NCBI RefSeq assembly: GCF_007679965.1
Contig: NZ_VEHL01000002.1
Location: 480,235-544,234, forward strand
From: Bordetella genomosp. 13
Lineage (GTDB): Bacteria; Pseudomonadota; Gammaproteobacteria; Burkholderiales; Burkholderiaceae_B
Direction: 5' to 3'
DNA: 64,000 bases
The notes beneath the pieces are model-generated. The model made no database searches. It worked only from the letters and a program-made list of their open reading frames with translations, and had not been told where the DNA came from. This document shows positions 56,977 through 64,000 of this stretch, piece by piece. Each line of letters starts with the position of its first letter. Positions within the stretch are counted from its first letter, which is position 1. A program made the position numbers and the translations under genes.

Positions 56977-57894
56977 TCATTGCCCCTTCAGCAGTCCCCG
57001 CGAGACCTGCGCCGCCACGGCGCGGGCGCACGCGGCGAAGTCTTCCACCAGCGCCGCGTTGCGCGAGGTCTGCGTGCGGCACATCTGGAAGTGGAACTGC
57101 AGCTCGGGCTCGAAACGCCGCAGCACCATGCGGCTCTGCAAACCATCGGCGAACAGCGGATGAATCAAGGACACTCCCATACCGGCGGCCACGAACTCGC
57201 ACACGGTCGGCGCCGTGTCGGTTTCCAGCACGACGTTGAGCTTGGCGCCCACGGCCTGCAGGGCCTGGCTGACCAGCGCATGCGTCTGGCTCTCGGCGCT
57301 GAAGCTGATGAAGGGCACGCCGTCCAGGTCGCGCGGCCGGATGACGCGCTTGCGCGTCAGTTCGTGGTTCACGGGCATGGCGCACAGCAGCGCATGCGGG
57401 AACAGCGGCTCGCGCTCGATGTACGGATTGTCGACGCGGTTGCCCACCAGCGCCAGGTCGATGTGCTGCTTGGCCAGCCAGTCGCCCAGGAACACCGAGC
57501 CGCGCGTGCGGATGGAGACGTGCACGTCGGGGTGGCGTTCGAGGAAGGCCAGCGTGACGCGCCTCATGAAGGTGCCCGACAGCGCGGGCAGCACGCCGAC
57601 CACCAGGCGGCGCTGCTCGGCGCGGCGGATCGATTCCACGGCCTCCTCGACCTGGCGCAGCCCCGTGAAGATGCGCTCGACCTCCTGGTACAGCCGCATG
57701 CCCTGGTGCGTGGGCGCCAGCTTGCCGCGCACGCGGTCGAACAGGGTCAGGCCGGTCTCGGCCTCGAGATGCGCCAGCAGCTTGCTGACGGCGGGCTGCG
57801 ACACGCCCAGCACCGAGGCCGCCTGGCTGACCGTGCCTTGCTCGATGACAGCCTTGAAGGCTTCGACCTGTCGCAGATTGAGCGCTTGCTGCAT
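56977..57894 (-). CDS. LysR-family regulator of the oxidase/transport cluster
   Basis: A 305-residue LysR-type protein. HTH LRQVEAFKAVIEQGTVSQAA, then GVSQPAVSKLLAHLEAETGL and LFDRVRGKLAPT; the effector domain includes LVVGVLPALSGTFM, DLALVGN and VAAGMGVSLIHP. It is divergent (88 bp) from the FAD-oxidoreductase operon and convergent with the binding-protein gene, the normal position for a local activator. A GC-rich 7-6-7 dyad (57912-57931) lies in the divergent gap. The co-inducer is probably the imported substrate. Confidence 0.92.
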   Translation of the reverse strand: MQQALNLRQVEAFKAVIEQGTVSQAASVLGVSQPAVSKLLAHLEAETGLTLFDRVRGKLAPTHQGMRLYQEVERIFTGLRQVEEAVESIRRAEQRRLVVGVLPALSGTFMRRVTLAFLERHPDVHVSIRTRGSVFLGDWLAKQHIDLALVGNRVDNPYIEREPLFPHALLCAMPVNHELTRKRVIRPRDLDGVPFISFSAESQTHALVSQALQAVGAKLNVVLETDTAPTVCEFVAAGMGVSLIHPLFADGLQSRMVLRRFEPELQFHFQMCRTQTSRNAALVEDFAACARAVAAQVSRGLLKGQ

Positions 57895-57911
57895 GCCGGG
57901 ACCTGTGGATC

Positions 57912-57931
57912 GCGCGGCCGTCGTGCCGCGC
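57912..57931. promoter_or_regulatory. Dyad in the LysR/oxidase divergent region
   Basis: GCGCGGC, six bases, GCCGCGC: perfect 7-6-7 dyad, the same geometry as the one at 9897-9916 beside the other LysR gene. It is all G/C, so chance occurrence in this genome is more likely than for the first site. Confidence 0.35.
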
Positions 57932-57982
57932 CGCGGGGCTCAAGAGTACCGCATGCGCGCCGCGCGCAGCGAGAGGCGCGGC

Positions 57983-59110
57983 ATGGCTGAGGACTACGAC
58001 GTCATCGTGGCCGGCGCCGGCATGGTGGGCGCGGCCATCGCCTGCGGGCTGGCCGGCCTGGGCCAGCGGGTACTCGCGCTGGACGGCGGCGACACCGATT
58101 TCCGCGCGGCCAAGGCCAATTTCGGCCTGATCTGGCTGCAGGGCAAGGGCCACGGCCATCCGCATTACCAGCGCCTGTCGCGGCAGGCCGTGCAGCAGTG
58201 GCCCGCGTTCGCGGCCGCGCTGCAGGCCGAGACCGGCATCGACCTGGCCTATGACAATCGCGGTGGACTGCACTACTGCATCGGCGAGCAGGCGCTGGAG
58301 GGCCGCGCCGCGCGGCTGGCGCAATGGCGCCAGCAGGCGCCCGAGCTGGCGCCGTGCACCGAGATGCTGGACCGCGGCGAGCTTGCGCGGCGGTTTCCCA
58401 TGCTGCGATTGGGGCCCGACGTGTCGGGCGCCAGCTACGGCGCCCTGGACGGCCATGCCAATCCGCTGCGCCTGCTGGCGGCCCTGCAGGCGGCCTTCAT
58501 CGCCCGCGGCGGCGTGCTGCGCGGCCGCCATGCCGTCAGCGCCATCCGGCCGATGGCGGGCGGCGGTTTCGCGGTCGACGCGGCCGGCGGCACCTGGCGC
58601 GCGGCGCGCGTGGTCATCGCCGCGGGCCTGGGCTCGAGCGCGCTGGGCAGGCAGGTCGGCCTGGACGTGGCGCTGCGGCCCGAGCGCGGCCAGATCCTCG
58701 TCACCGAGCGCCTGGCGCCGCTGTTGCCGCTGCCGGCCAGCGGCATGCGCCAGACCGGCGAGGGCAGCGTGCTGATCGGGCTGACGCAGGAACGCGTCGG
58801 CTACGACCTGTCCACCACCACCGACGCGGCCGTGCGCATGAGCCGCAACGCGCTGCGCGTGCTGCCCGCCCTGGCGGGTGCGCGCGTGGTGCGGCAGTGG
58901 TCCTGCCTGCGCGTCATGACTTCCGACGGCTGCCCGGTCTATGCCGAGTCGGCTGATTACCCCGGCGCGTCGATCGCGCTTTGTCACTCCGGCGTGACGC
59001 TGGCGTCGTACCACGCGGGGCCCTACGCCCGCGCGCTGGCCCACGGCGCCGTGCCCGCCGACCTGGATGCCTTTCACCATGGACGCTTCGATGTTCCGCA
59101 AGCTGGATGA
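57983..59110 (+). CDS. FAD-dependent oxidoreductase, DadA/glycine oxidase type (first copy)
   Basis: A 375-residue flavoprotein. The Rossmann motif is DVIVAGAGMVGAAIACGLAG at residues ~6-25, followed by VLALDGGD. FGLIWLQGKGHG, ALDGHANPLRLLAALQ, VVIAAGLGSSALG and ALCHSGVTLASYHAGPYA match D-amino-acid dehydrogenase-like beta subunits. The ATG at 57983 has AGAGG upstream; an ATG 30 bp earlier is possible. Its end overlaps the 2Fe-2S gene by up to 44 bp. With the next two genes it forms the HcnA/HcnB/HcnC- or OoxA/OoxB-type set that oxidises an imino/amino compound and passes electrons to the membrane. Confidence 0.85.
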   Translation: MAEDYDVIVAGAGMVGAAIACGLAGLGQRVLALDGGDTDFRAAKANFGLIWLQGKGHGHPHYQRLSRQAVQQWPAFAAALQAETGIDLAYDNRGGLHYCIGEQALEGRAARLAQWRQQAPELAPCTEMLDRGELARRFPMLRLGPDVSGASYGALDGHANPLRLLAALQAAFIARGGVLRGRHAVSAIRPMAGGGFAVDAAGGTWRAARVVIAAGLGSSALGRQVGLDVALRPERGQILVTERLAPLLPLPASGMRQTGEGSVLIGLTQERVGYDLSTTTDAAVRMSRNALRVLPALAGARVVRQWSCLRVMTSDGCPVYAESADYPGASIALCHSGVTLASYHAGPYARALAHGAVPADLDAFHHGRFDVPQAG

Positions 59111-59387
59111 CCCCGGCGCGCAGGCGCTGACTTTGACGATAGACGGGCAGCCCGTGCAGGCCGAGCCCGGCGAGACGGTCGCCGCCGTGCTGCTGCGCCA
59201 GTCCCGGCCCGCCTCGCGCACGACCCCCGTGCACGAGAGTCCGCGCGCGCCGTACTGCATGATGGGCGTGTGCTTCGATTGCCTGGCGATCGTGGACGGC
59301 GTGGCCTCGACCCAGACCTGCCTGGTGACGGTGCGCGAGGGCATGCAGGTCCAGCGCCAGATGGGCCGCCGGAGCGTGCAGCCATGA
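59067..59387 (+). CDS. Small 2Fe-2S subunit, HcnA/opine oxidase gamma type
   Basis: A 106-residue ferredoxin-like protein. The 2Fe-2S cysteines are in APYCMMGVCFDCLAIVDG with the fourth in TQTCLV, as in HcnA and the small subunit of D-hydroxyproline/opine dehydrogenases. The frame has three close ATGs (59067, 59079, 59091), and the ribosome site does not decide between them, so the start is uncertain by eight residues. The gene overlaps the upstream flavoprotein gene out of frame, and its stop overlaps the next ATG (59384-59387). It would carry electrons between the two flavin subunits. Confidence 0.88.
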   Translation: MPFTMDASMFRKLDDPGAQALTLTIDGQPVQAEPGETVAAVLLRQSRPASRTTPVHESPRAPYCMMGVCFDCLAIVDGVASTQTCLVTVREGMQVQRQMGRRSVQP

Positions 59388-60784
59388 TGCGCGAATTCAA
59401 CGTATTGATCGTGGGCGCGGGCCCGGCGGGCATGAGCGCGGCCGTGGGCCTGCGCGCCGCGGGGCTCTCCGTGATCGTGGTGGACGAGCAGCCCGCGCCG
59501 GGCGGCCAGATCTGGCGCGCGGTCGAGACCGTCGCGGCCACGCCCACGGGCGCGCTGCTGGGCGACGAGTACCGCGCCGGCGCCGACCTGGTCCGCGCCT
59601 TCCGCGCCAGCGGCGCCCTGTACGAGCCGCAGACACAGGTCTGGCAGATCGAGCCGGGCTGGCACGTCTACATGAGCCACGCGGGCAAGGCCGAGGTGGT
59701 GCGCGCCGACAACGTGCTGCTGGCCACCGGCGCGCAGGAGCGGCCCGCGCCGTTCCCGGGCTGGACGCTGCCGGGCGTGCTGACGGTAGGCGCCGCGCAG
59801 ATCCTGTTGAAGACCTCGCGCCAGGTGCCCGCGCAGCCCGTGTGGGTGGCCGGCAGCGGCCCGCTGCCGCTGCTGTACATGGCACAGCTGCTGCGTGCCG
59901 GCGGCCGCATCGCGGGTTGGCTGGATACCTCGCCGCCGGACACGTGGAAACGCGCATTGCCGCACCTGTCGGCCGCGCTGCGCGGCTGGCCCGAGCTGCG
60001 CAAGGGCCTGGGCTGGCTGGGCGAACTGCGGCGCGGCGGCGTGCGCCGCGTGCGCGGAGTGACGCAACTGCGCGCCTCGGGCGACGGTCGCCTGCAGGAG
60101 ATCGAATACACCACGCGCGACGGCCGCACCGAGCGCGCCGCGGCGCAGGTGCTGCTGGCGCACGAAGGCGTGGTGCCGTCCATCCACATGACCCGCGCGC
60201 TGGAATGCGATCACAGCTGGAACGACGCTCAGGCCTGCCTGGCCCCCGACCTGGATGCCTGGGGCCAGACCAGCCAGGCCGGCGTGTTCGTCGCCGGCGA
60301 CGGCGCGGGCATCGGCGGCGCCAAGGCGGCCACCGTGCGCGGCGAGCTTGCCGCGCTGGGCATCGCCTTGCGGGCCGGCGCCATCACGGACGCCGACGCC
60401 GCGCGCCGCGCCGAGCCGCTGCGCGCCCGGCTGGCGGGCGACCTGAACCTGCGCCCGATGCTGGATGCCATGTACCCGCCGCGCGCCGACGTGTTCGCGC
60501 CGTCGGACGACACCATCGTGTGCCGCTGCGAGGAACTGACCGCGGGCGAGATCCGCCGCGCCGCCCGCATCGGCCAGCCCGGCCCCAACCAGATCAAGTC
60601 GTACACCCGCGCGGGCATGGGCCCGTGCCAGGGCCGCCAGTGCGGCTACACCATCGCCAACATCGTCGCGGCCGAGCAGGGCAGGCCCGTGGCGGAAGTG
60701 GGCTTCTACCGCATCCGGCCGCCGTTGAAGCCGTTGACGCTGGGCGAGCTGGCCAGCCTGGACGTGGATGGGGGGCAGGCATGA
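59384..60784 (+). CDS. FAD/NAD-type oxidoreductase alpha subunit, HcnB/OoxA type with BFD-like 2Fe-2S site
   Basis: A 466-residue flavoprotein. N-terminal FAD motif VLIVGAGPAGMSAAVGLRAA, then PGGQIWR, LLATGAQERPAPFPGW, a second nucleotide motif VAGSGPLPLLYMAQLL and FVAGDGAGIGGAK. The C-terminal BFD-like domain has CRCEELTAGEI and GMGPCQGRQCG (four cysteines for a 2Fe-2S cluster). This matches the alpha subunit of heteromeric D-proline/hydroxyproline, octopine/nopaline and hydrogen-cyanide synthase complexes. It is coupled to both neighbours by 4-bp overlaps. Confidence 0.88.
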   Translation: MMREFNVLIVGAGPAGMSAAVGLRAAGLSVIVVDEQPAPGGQIWRAVETVAATPTGALLGDEYRAGADLVRAFRASGALYEPQTQVWQIEPGWHVYMSHAGKAEVVRADNVLLATGAQERPAPFPGWTLPGVLTVGAAQILLKTSRQVPAQPVWVAGSGPLPLLYMAQLLRAGGRIAGWLDTSPPDTWKRALPHLSAALRGWPELRKGLGWLGELRRGGVRRVRGVTQLRASGDGRLQEIEYTTRDGRTERAAAQVLLAHEGVVPSIHMTRALECDHSWNDAQACLAPDLDAWGQTSQAGVFVAGDGAGIGGAKAATVRGELAALGIALRAGAITDADAARRAEPLRARLAGDLNLRPMLDAMYPPRADVFAPSDDTIVCRCEELTAGEIRRAARIGQPGPNQIKSYTRAGMGPCQGRQCGYTIANIVAAEQGRPVAEVGFYRIRPPLKPLTLGELASLDVDGGQA

Positions 60785-62043
60785 ACGCGAGCCGGTCCGA
60801 GAAAGCGGCAGGGGATGCTGCGAACGCAGGCAGTCCCGTGGACGCGACCCACCGCGCCGGACGGGGCGCCACCCTGGGGGCATCCGGCCCCCCGGCTGGC
60901 GCCTCCCACGCCCCGACGCACGACGCCGTCGTCATCGGCGGCGGCCTGCATGGCCTGTCTGCCGCGCTGCACCTGGCGCGCGCCGGCCGCCGCGTCGTCG
61001 TGCTGGAGAAGCACTGGGTCGGCCGCCACGCCTCCGGCGCCACCGCGGCCGGCGTGCGCACGTTGAATCGCGACCGCGGCGAACTGGACCTGTCGCTGGA
61101 ATCCATGGAGATGTGGCATGCGCTGCCCGCCCTGGTGGGCGACGACTGCGGCTTCCATCCCAACGGGCAGGTCTGCGTGGCCGAGTCGCCCGCCGCGCTG
61201 GCCAAGCTGCAGGCGCGCGTCGACGGCCTGCGTGCCGACGGCTATACCCACGAAGAGATGATCGGGCCGGACGAGCTGCGCCGCCTGCTGCCCGAACTGA
61301 GCACGCACTGCCTGGGCGCCTCCATCGCGCGCCGCGACGGCGCGGCCGATCCGCACCGCGCGCTGCGCGCGTTCCGCCACAGCGCCGAGGCAGCGGGCGT
61401 GACGATCGTCGAGCAGTGCGGCGTCACCGCCATCGAGCGGCGCGGCCAGGACTGGGCCGTGCTGGCCGGCGGCCGCGAATGGATCGCGCCCGCGGTGGTC
61501 AACGCGGCGGGCGCCTGGTCCGCGCGCATCGCCGCGATGGTGGGCGACGACATCCCGCTGGCCACCAAGTCGTCGATGATGATGGTCAGCGAACGCCTGC
61601 GGCCCTTCATCAGGCCCGTGGTCGCCATCATGGGCCGGTCGCTGTCGTTCAAGCAGTCCGACCAGGGCACGCTGGTCATCGGCGGGGGCCTGCAGGGCAT
61701 TCCCGACCTGGACCGCGAGACCTCGACGGCGCGCATGCGCGTGCTGTCGAAGGGCGCGCGCGCCGCCGTCGACCTGTTCCCGATGGTGCGCGACATCCGC
61801 ATCGTGCGCATCTGGGCGGGCCTGGAGGCCAAGACCGAGGACCTGCTGCCGGTGGTCGGCCCGTCGCCCAACGCGCCGGGCGTGTTCCACGCGTTCGGCT
61901 TCTCGGGCCACGGCTTCCAGCTTGTGCCCGTGGTGGGCGCCACGCTGGCAGACCTGGTGGTGCATGGCGCCACCCGCCGGCCCATCGAGCACATACAGGC
62001 GCAACGGCTGATGCAGCCGTCGGCGCGGGAGACGCAATCATGA
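60781..62043 (+). CDS. FAD-dependent oxidoreductase, DadA type (second copy)
   Basis: A 420-residue flavoprotein. A non-conserved Ala/Gly-rich leader of ~47 residues precedes the FAD motif DAVVIGGGLHGLSAALHLAR. ATAAGVRTLNRDRGELDLSL, VVNAAGAWSARIAA, SFKQSDQGTLVIGGG, RIVRIWAGLEAKTED and HAFGFSGHGFQLVP match HcnC/OoxB-like beta subunits. It is clearly distinct from the product at 57983, so the cluster carries two beta-type subunits. It overlaps its neighbours by 4 bp on both sides. The leader is the least certain part; a downstream start would have to be non-ATG. Confidence 0.86.
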   Translation: MNASRSEKAAGDAANAGSPVDATHRAGRGATLGASGPPAGASHAPTHDAVVIGGGLHGLSAALHLARAGRRVVVLEKHWVGRHASGATAAGVRTLNRDRGELDLSLESMEMWHALPALVGDDCGFHPNGQVCVAESPAALAKLQARVDGLRADGYTHEEMIGPDELRRLLPELSTHCLGASIARRDGAADPHRALRAFRHSAEAAGVTIVEQCGVTAIERRGQDWAVLAGGREWIAPAVVNAAGAWSARIAAMVGDDIPLATKSSMMMVSERLRPFIRPVVAIMGRSLSFKQSDQGTLVIGGGLQGIPDLDRETSTARMRVLSKGARAAVDLFPMVRDIRIVRIWAGLEAKTEDLLPVVGPSPNAPGVFHAFGFSGHGFQLVPVVGATLADLVVHGATRRPIEHIQAQRLMQPSARETQS

Positions 62044-62981
62044 TGCGCTATGCGATCAAGCGCCTGCTGCTGGCCATCCCCACGCTGCTGGCCATGCTGA
62101 CGGCCGTGTTCGTGCTGGTGCGGCTGGTGCCCGGCGATCCGGCGGCGGTGATGCTGGGCGACCAGGCCAGCGCCGAGGCCCTGGCGGCCCTGCGCGACCG
62201 CCTGGGTCTGGATCTGCCGCTGTACCAGCAGTACCTGCATTTCCTGGGCGACATGCTGACGGGCAACTTCGGCGTGTCCATGGCCAGCGGCCGCACGGTG
62301 CTGCAGGAGGTCGCGCTGGTGCTGCCGTGGACCATCCAGCTGACGCTGGCCGCCGTGCTGATCGGCGTGGTGTTCGGCCTGCCGCTGGGCATCTGGGCCG
62401 CGCTGCGCCGCAATGCCTGGCCCGACTACCTGGGCCGCCTGCTGTCGCTGACGGGCCTGTCGTTTCCCGCCTTCGTGTCGGCCATCCTGATGCTGCTGGT
62501 GTTCGCCATCCAGCTGCGCTGGTTTCCGGTGATCGGCTCGTCGATCTCCGGCGACTGGACCATGCAGCTGCGCAACCTGGTACTGCCGGCCTTCAACCTG
62601 GGCCTGATCATGACCGCCTACGTGATGCGCGTCACGCGTTCGTCGATGCTGGGCGTGCTGGGCGAGGACTACGTGCGCACGGCGCGCGCCAAGGGCGTGC
62701 GGCCGATGCGGCTGGTGCTGCGCCACGGCCTGCGCAACGCGCTGATCCCCATCGTCACGGTGGTGGGGCTCTACTTCGGCACGCTGATCGGCAACTCGGT
62801 GCTGACCGAGATCGTGTTCAACCGGCCGGGGCTGGGCAAGCTGATCCTGGGCGCGCTGAACGCGCGCGACTACACCCTGCTGCAGGGGCTGATGGTCGTG
62901 TTCGCGTCGTGCGTGATCGTCGTCAATCTGCTGACCGACCTGGTGTACGGGCTGGTCGATCCTCGGGTGAAATACCAATGA
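62040..62981 (+). CDS. Peptide/opine ABC permease, DppB type
   Basis: A 313-residue permease. It starts MMRYAIKRLLLAIPTLLAML (the DppB/GsiC start) and contains FVLVRLVPGDPAAVM, FGVSMASGRTVLQEV, the EAA loop EDYVRTARAKGVRPMRLVLR and FNRPGLGKLILGALNARDY. Six hydrophobic segments. With the next product it forms the inner-membrane channel for the solute bound by the 55417 protein. It overlaps both neighbours by ATGA. Confidence 0.94.
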   Translation: MMRYAIKRLLLAIPTLLAMLTAVFVLVRLVPGDPAAVMLGDQASAEALAALRDRLGLDLPLYQQYLHFLGDMLTGNFGVSMASGRTVLQEVALVLPWTIQLTLAAVLIGVVFGLPLGIWAALRRNAWPDYLGRLLSLTGLSFPAFVSAILMLLVFAIQLRWFPVIGSSISGDWTMQLRNLVLPAFNLGLIMTAYVMRVTRSSMLGVLGEDYVRTARAKGVRPMRLVLRHGLRNALIPIVTVVGLYFGTLIGNSVLTEIVFNRPGLGKLILGALNARDYTLLQGLMVVFASCVIVVNLLTDLVYGLVDPRVKYQ

Positions 62982-63856
62982 GCGCCGTCACCGCCACCGC
63001 CTCCGCCCCGCCGCAGACTCGCGCGCTTTGGCAGGCCCTGCGCAAGAACCGCCTGTCGTGGGTGGGCATCGGCCTGCTGCTGGTCATCGTGCTGGCCGCC
63101 GTGTTCGCGCCCTGGCTGGCGCCGCACGATCCGCTGCAGCAGAACATCGCCTATCGCCTGGAGCCGCCGTCCGCCGAGTTCTGGCTCGGCACGGACAGCT
63201 ACGGCCGCGACGTGCTGTCGCGCCTGATCTACGGCGCGCGCGTGTCGCTGCTGGTGGGCTTCGTGGCCATCCTGATCGCCATGAGCATCGGCTCGGCGCT
63301 GGGCATCCTGGCCGGCTACGTCGGCGGCCTGGTGGACCAGCTGATCATGGGCCTGGTCGACGTGCTGCTGTCGTTTCCCACGCTGCTGCTGGGCCTGATG
63401 GTGGCCGCCATGCTGGGCGCCAGCCTGGAGAACCTGATCATCGCCATCGCGATCACCGAGATCGCGCCCTTCGTGCGGGTGGCGCGTGCGCCGACCATCG
63501 CGCTGAAGCAGCGCGACTTCGTCGAGGCGGGCAGGGCGCTGGGCTACGGGCCGCTGCGGCTGATGGGCGTGCACATCCTGCCCAACATGATCTCCGACGT
63601 GGTGGTGCTGGGCTCGCTGTGGATGGCGTCGGCGATCCGCACCGAGGCGTCGCTGTCCTTCATCGGCCTGGGCGTGCCGCCGCCGGCCGCCACCTGGGGC
63701 AGCATGATCCGCGAAGGCTTCGAGAACATCCTGGACGCCTGGTGGCTGACGGTGTTCCCCAGCGTCGCCATCCTGGTCACCGTGCTGGCCCTGAACCTGC
63801 TGGGCGACGCGCTGCGCGACGCCATCGATCCCAAACTTCGCTCGGAGCGGTCATGA
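62978..63856 (+). CDS. Peptide/opine ABC permease, DppC type
   Basis: A 292-residue permease. The N-terminal cytoplasmic segment is followed by WVGIGLLLVIVLAAVFAPWL and HDPLQQNIAYRLEPPSAEF, LGTDSYGRDVLSRLIYGARV (DppC signature), the EAA loop RDFVEAGRALGYGPLRLMG, and ASLSFIGLGVPPPAATWGSM near the end. It is coupled to the DppB-type gene by a 4-bp overlap, and its stop overlaps the start of a 31-codon frame. Confidence 0.94.
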   Translation: MSAVTATASAPPQTRALWQALRKNRLSWVGIGLLLVIVLAAVFAPWLAPHDPLQQNIAYRLEPPSAEFWLGTDSYGRDVLSRLIYGARVSLLVGFVAILIAMSIGSALGILAGYVGGLVDQLIMGLVDVLLSFPTLLLGLMVAAMLGASLENLIIAIAITEIAPFVRVARAPTIALKQRDFVEAGRALGYGPLRLMGVHILPNMISDVVVLGSLWMASAIRTEASLSFIGLGVPPPAATWGSMIREGFENILDAWWLTVFPSVAILVTVLALNLLGDALRDAIDPKLRSERS

Positions 63857-63948
63857 ACCCGTCGATCTGCGTTGAAGGCAAATACCCGACGACGATGCGC
63901 GAGGGCGGCATCGCCATCGCCGCCCTGCCGGCCGGAGGTGGACGATGA
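63853..63948 (+). CDS. 31-codon open frame coupled to both neighbours
   Basis: Reads MNPSICVEGKYPTTMREGGI, then AIAALPAGGGR, stop. The ATG overlaps the DppC stop (ATGA at 63853-63856) and has GGAG seven bases before it. Its own stop overlaps the ATG of the ATPase gene (63945-63948), whose strong GGAGG site lies inside it. It has no signal peptide or recognisable motif. It may be a microprotein, or simply translated linker that keeps ribosomes on the message between permease and ATPase genes. Moderate to low confidence that the product has a function. Confidence 0.4.
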   Translation: MNPSICVEGKYPTTMREGGIAIAALPAGGGR

Positions 63949-64000
63949 ACGCACCCGTCCTCGAACTGCGCAACCTGCGCACCGAATTCCGTGTCGGCGG
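63945..64000 (+). CDS. ABC ATP-binding protein (DppD type), N-terminus only
   Basis: Begins MNAPVLELRNLRTEFRVGG and runs off the right edge after 18 full codons. The LELRNLRTEF start is typical of DppD/OppD ATPases and the position after DppB and DppC permeases agrees. GGAGGTGG precedes the ATG. Confidence 0.8.
   Translation, partial: MNAPVLELRNLRTEFRVG

Noticed and set aside
56960..60883. A 1300-codon minus-strand open frame across the oxidase genes
   Set aside because: No domains; the shadow of plus-strand flavoprotein genes in high-GC DNA, and it swallows the clear LysR gene in another frame.

Overview
This 64 kb window is GC-rich, densely coding chromosomal DNA. I read it as a member of the Alcaligenaceae (Bordetella/Achromobacter group, Betaproteobacteria). 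The reasons are the two Bug-type periplasmic receptors, the DUF3460-scpA-panC and pilD-coaE-zapD gene orders, the argJ-ATPase-Nudix/ThiE order, a Bordetella-like classical autotransporter, and the base composition. I see no rRNA, tRNA, CRISPR array, insertion sequence or prophage. All calls come from reading the sequence; no database search was run.

Layout. (1) 1-9766, minus strand: a catabolic operon ending in the gentisate pathway. It holds gentisate 1,2-dioxygenase, fumarylpyruvate hydrolase, a flavin hydroxylase, a Bug receptor, a GST-type maleylpyruvate isomerase, an aldehyde dehydrogenase, a ThDP decarboxylase-like enzyme, a ketopantoate-reductase-like protein and a second Bug receptor cut by the window edge. 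A divergent LysR gene (9929-10879) with a 20-bp dyad at its start probably controls it. (2) 10908-15896: one very large autotransporter. (3) 16409-19355: a DHA2-type efflux protein overlapping glycerol kinase. (4) 19527-25480: housekeeping genes (DUF3460, scpA, panC, pilD, coaE, zapD), interrupted by a 60-bp-period repeat, a stand-alone LuxR-type HTH protein and an NlpE-like lipoprotein. (5) 25677-34623: an MdtABC-type RND pump plus its own outer-membrane factor, in one coupled operon. (6) 34833-42563: an Rpn-family nuclease, the argJ-ATPase-Nudix/ThiE operon, an aldo-keto reductase, a divergent SDR lacking the usual catalytic pair, an unknown membrane protein and a MarR regulator. (7) 42560-48424: an arylformamidase-like esterase coupled to that MarR gene, divergent from a five-gene branched-chain-type (HAAT) ABC transporter. 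(8) 48690-55061: a SiaABCD-like phospho-switch for c-di-GMP with a fifth gene, a PAS-PAS-GAF-GGDEF-EAL protein, closed by a clear terminator. (9) 55417-64000: an oligopeptide/opine-type ABC transporter intertwined with a multi-subunit FAD/2Fe-2S oxidase of the opine/D-hydroxyproline dehydrogenase type and a LysR regulator, running off the right edge.

How they work together. Regions 1, 7 and 9 are each an uptake system plus catabolic enzymes plus a local regulator, the pattern of a metabolically versatile soil or host-associated bacterium. Region 8 is the most interesting. The partner-switch kinase, phosphatase, SiaC with its conserved Thr68 and diguanylate cyclase sit in one operon with a predicted phosphodiesterase, so synthesis and breakdown of c-di-GMP may be set by one transcript. 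Region 9 is second: two DadA-type subunits, one HcnA-type 2Fe-2S subunit and one HcnB-type subunit, in a chain of mostly 4-bp overlaps that also contains a 31-codon open frame.
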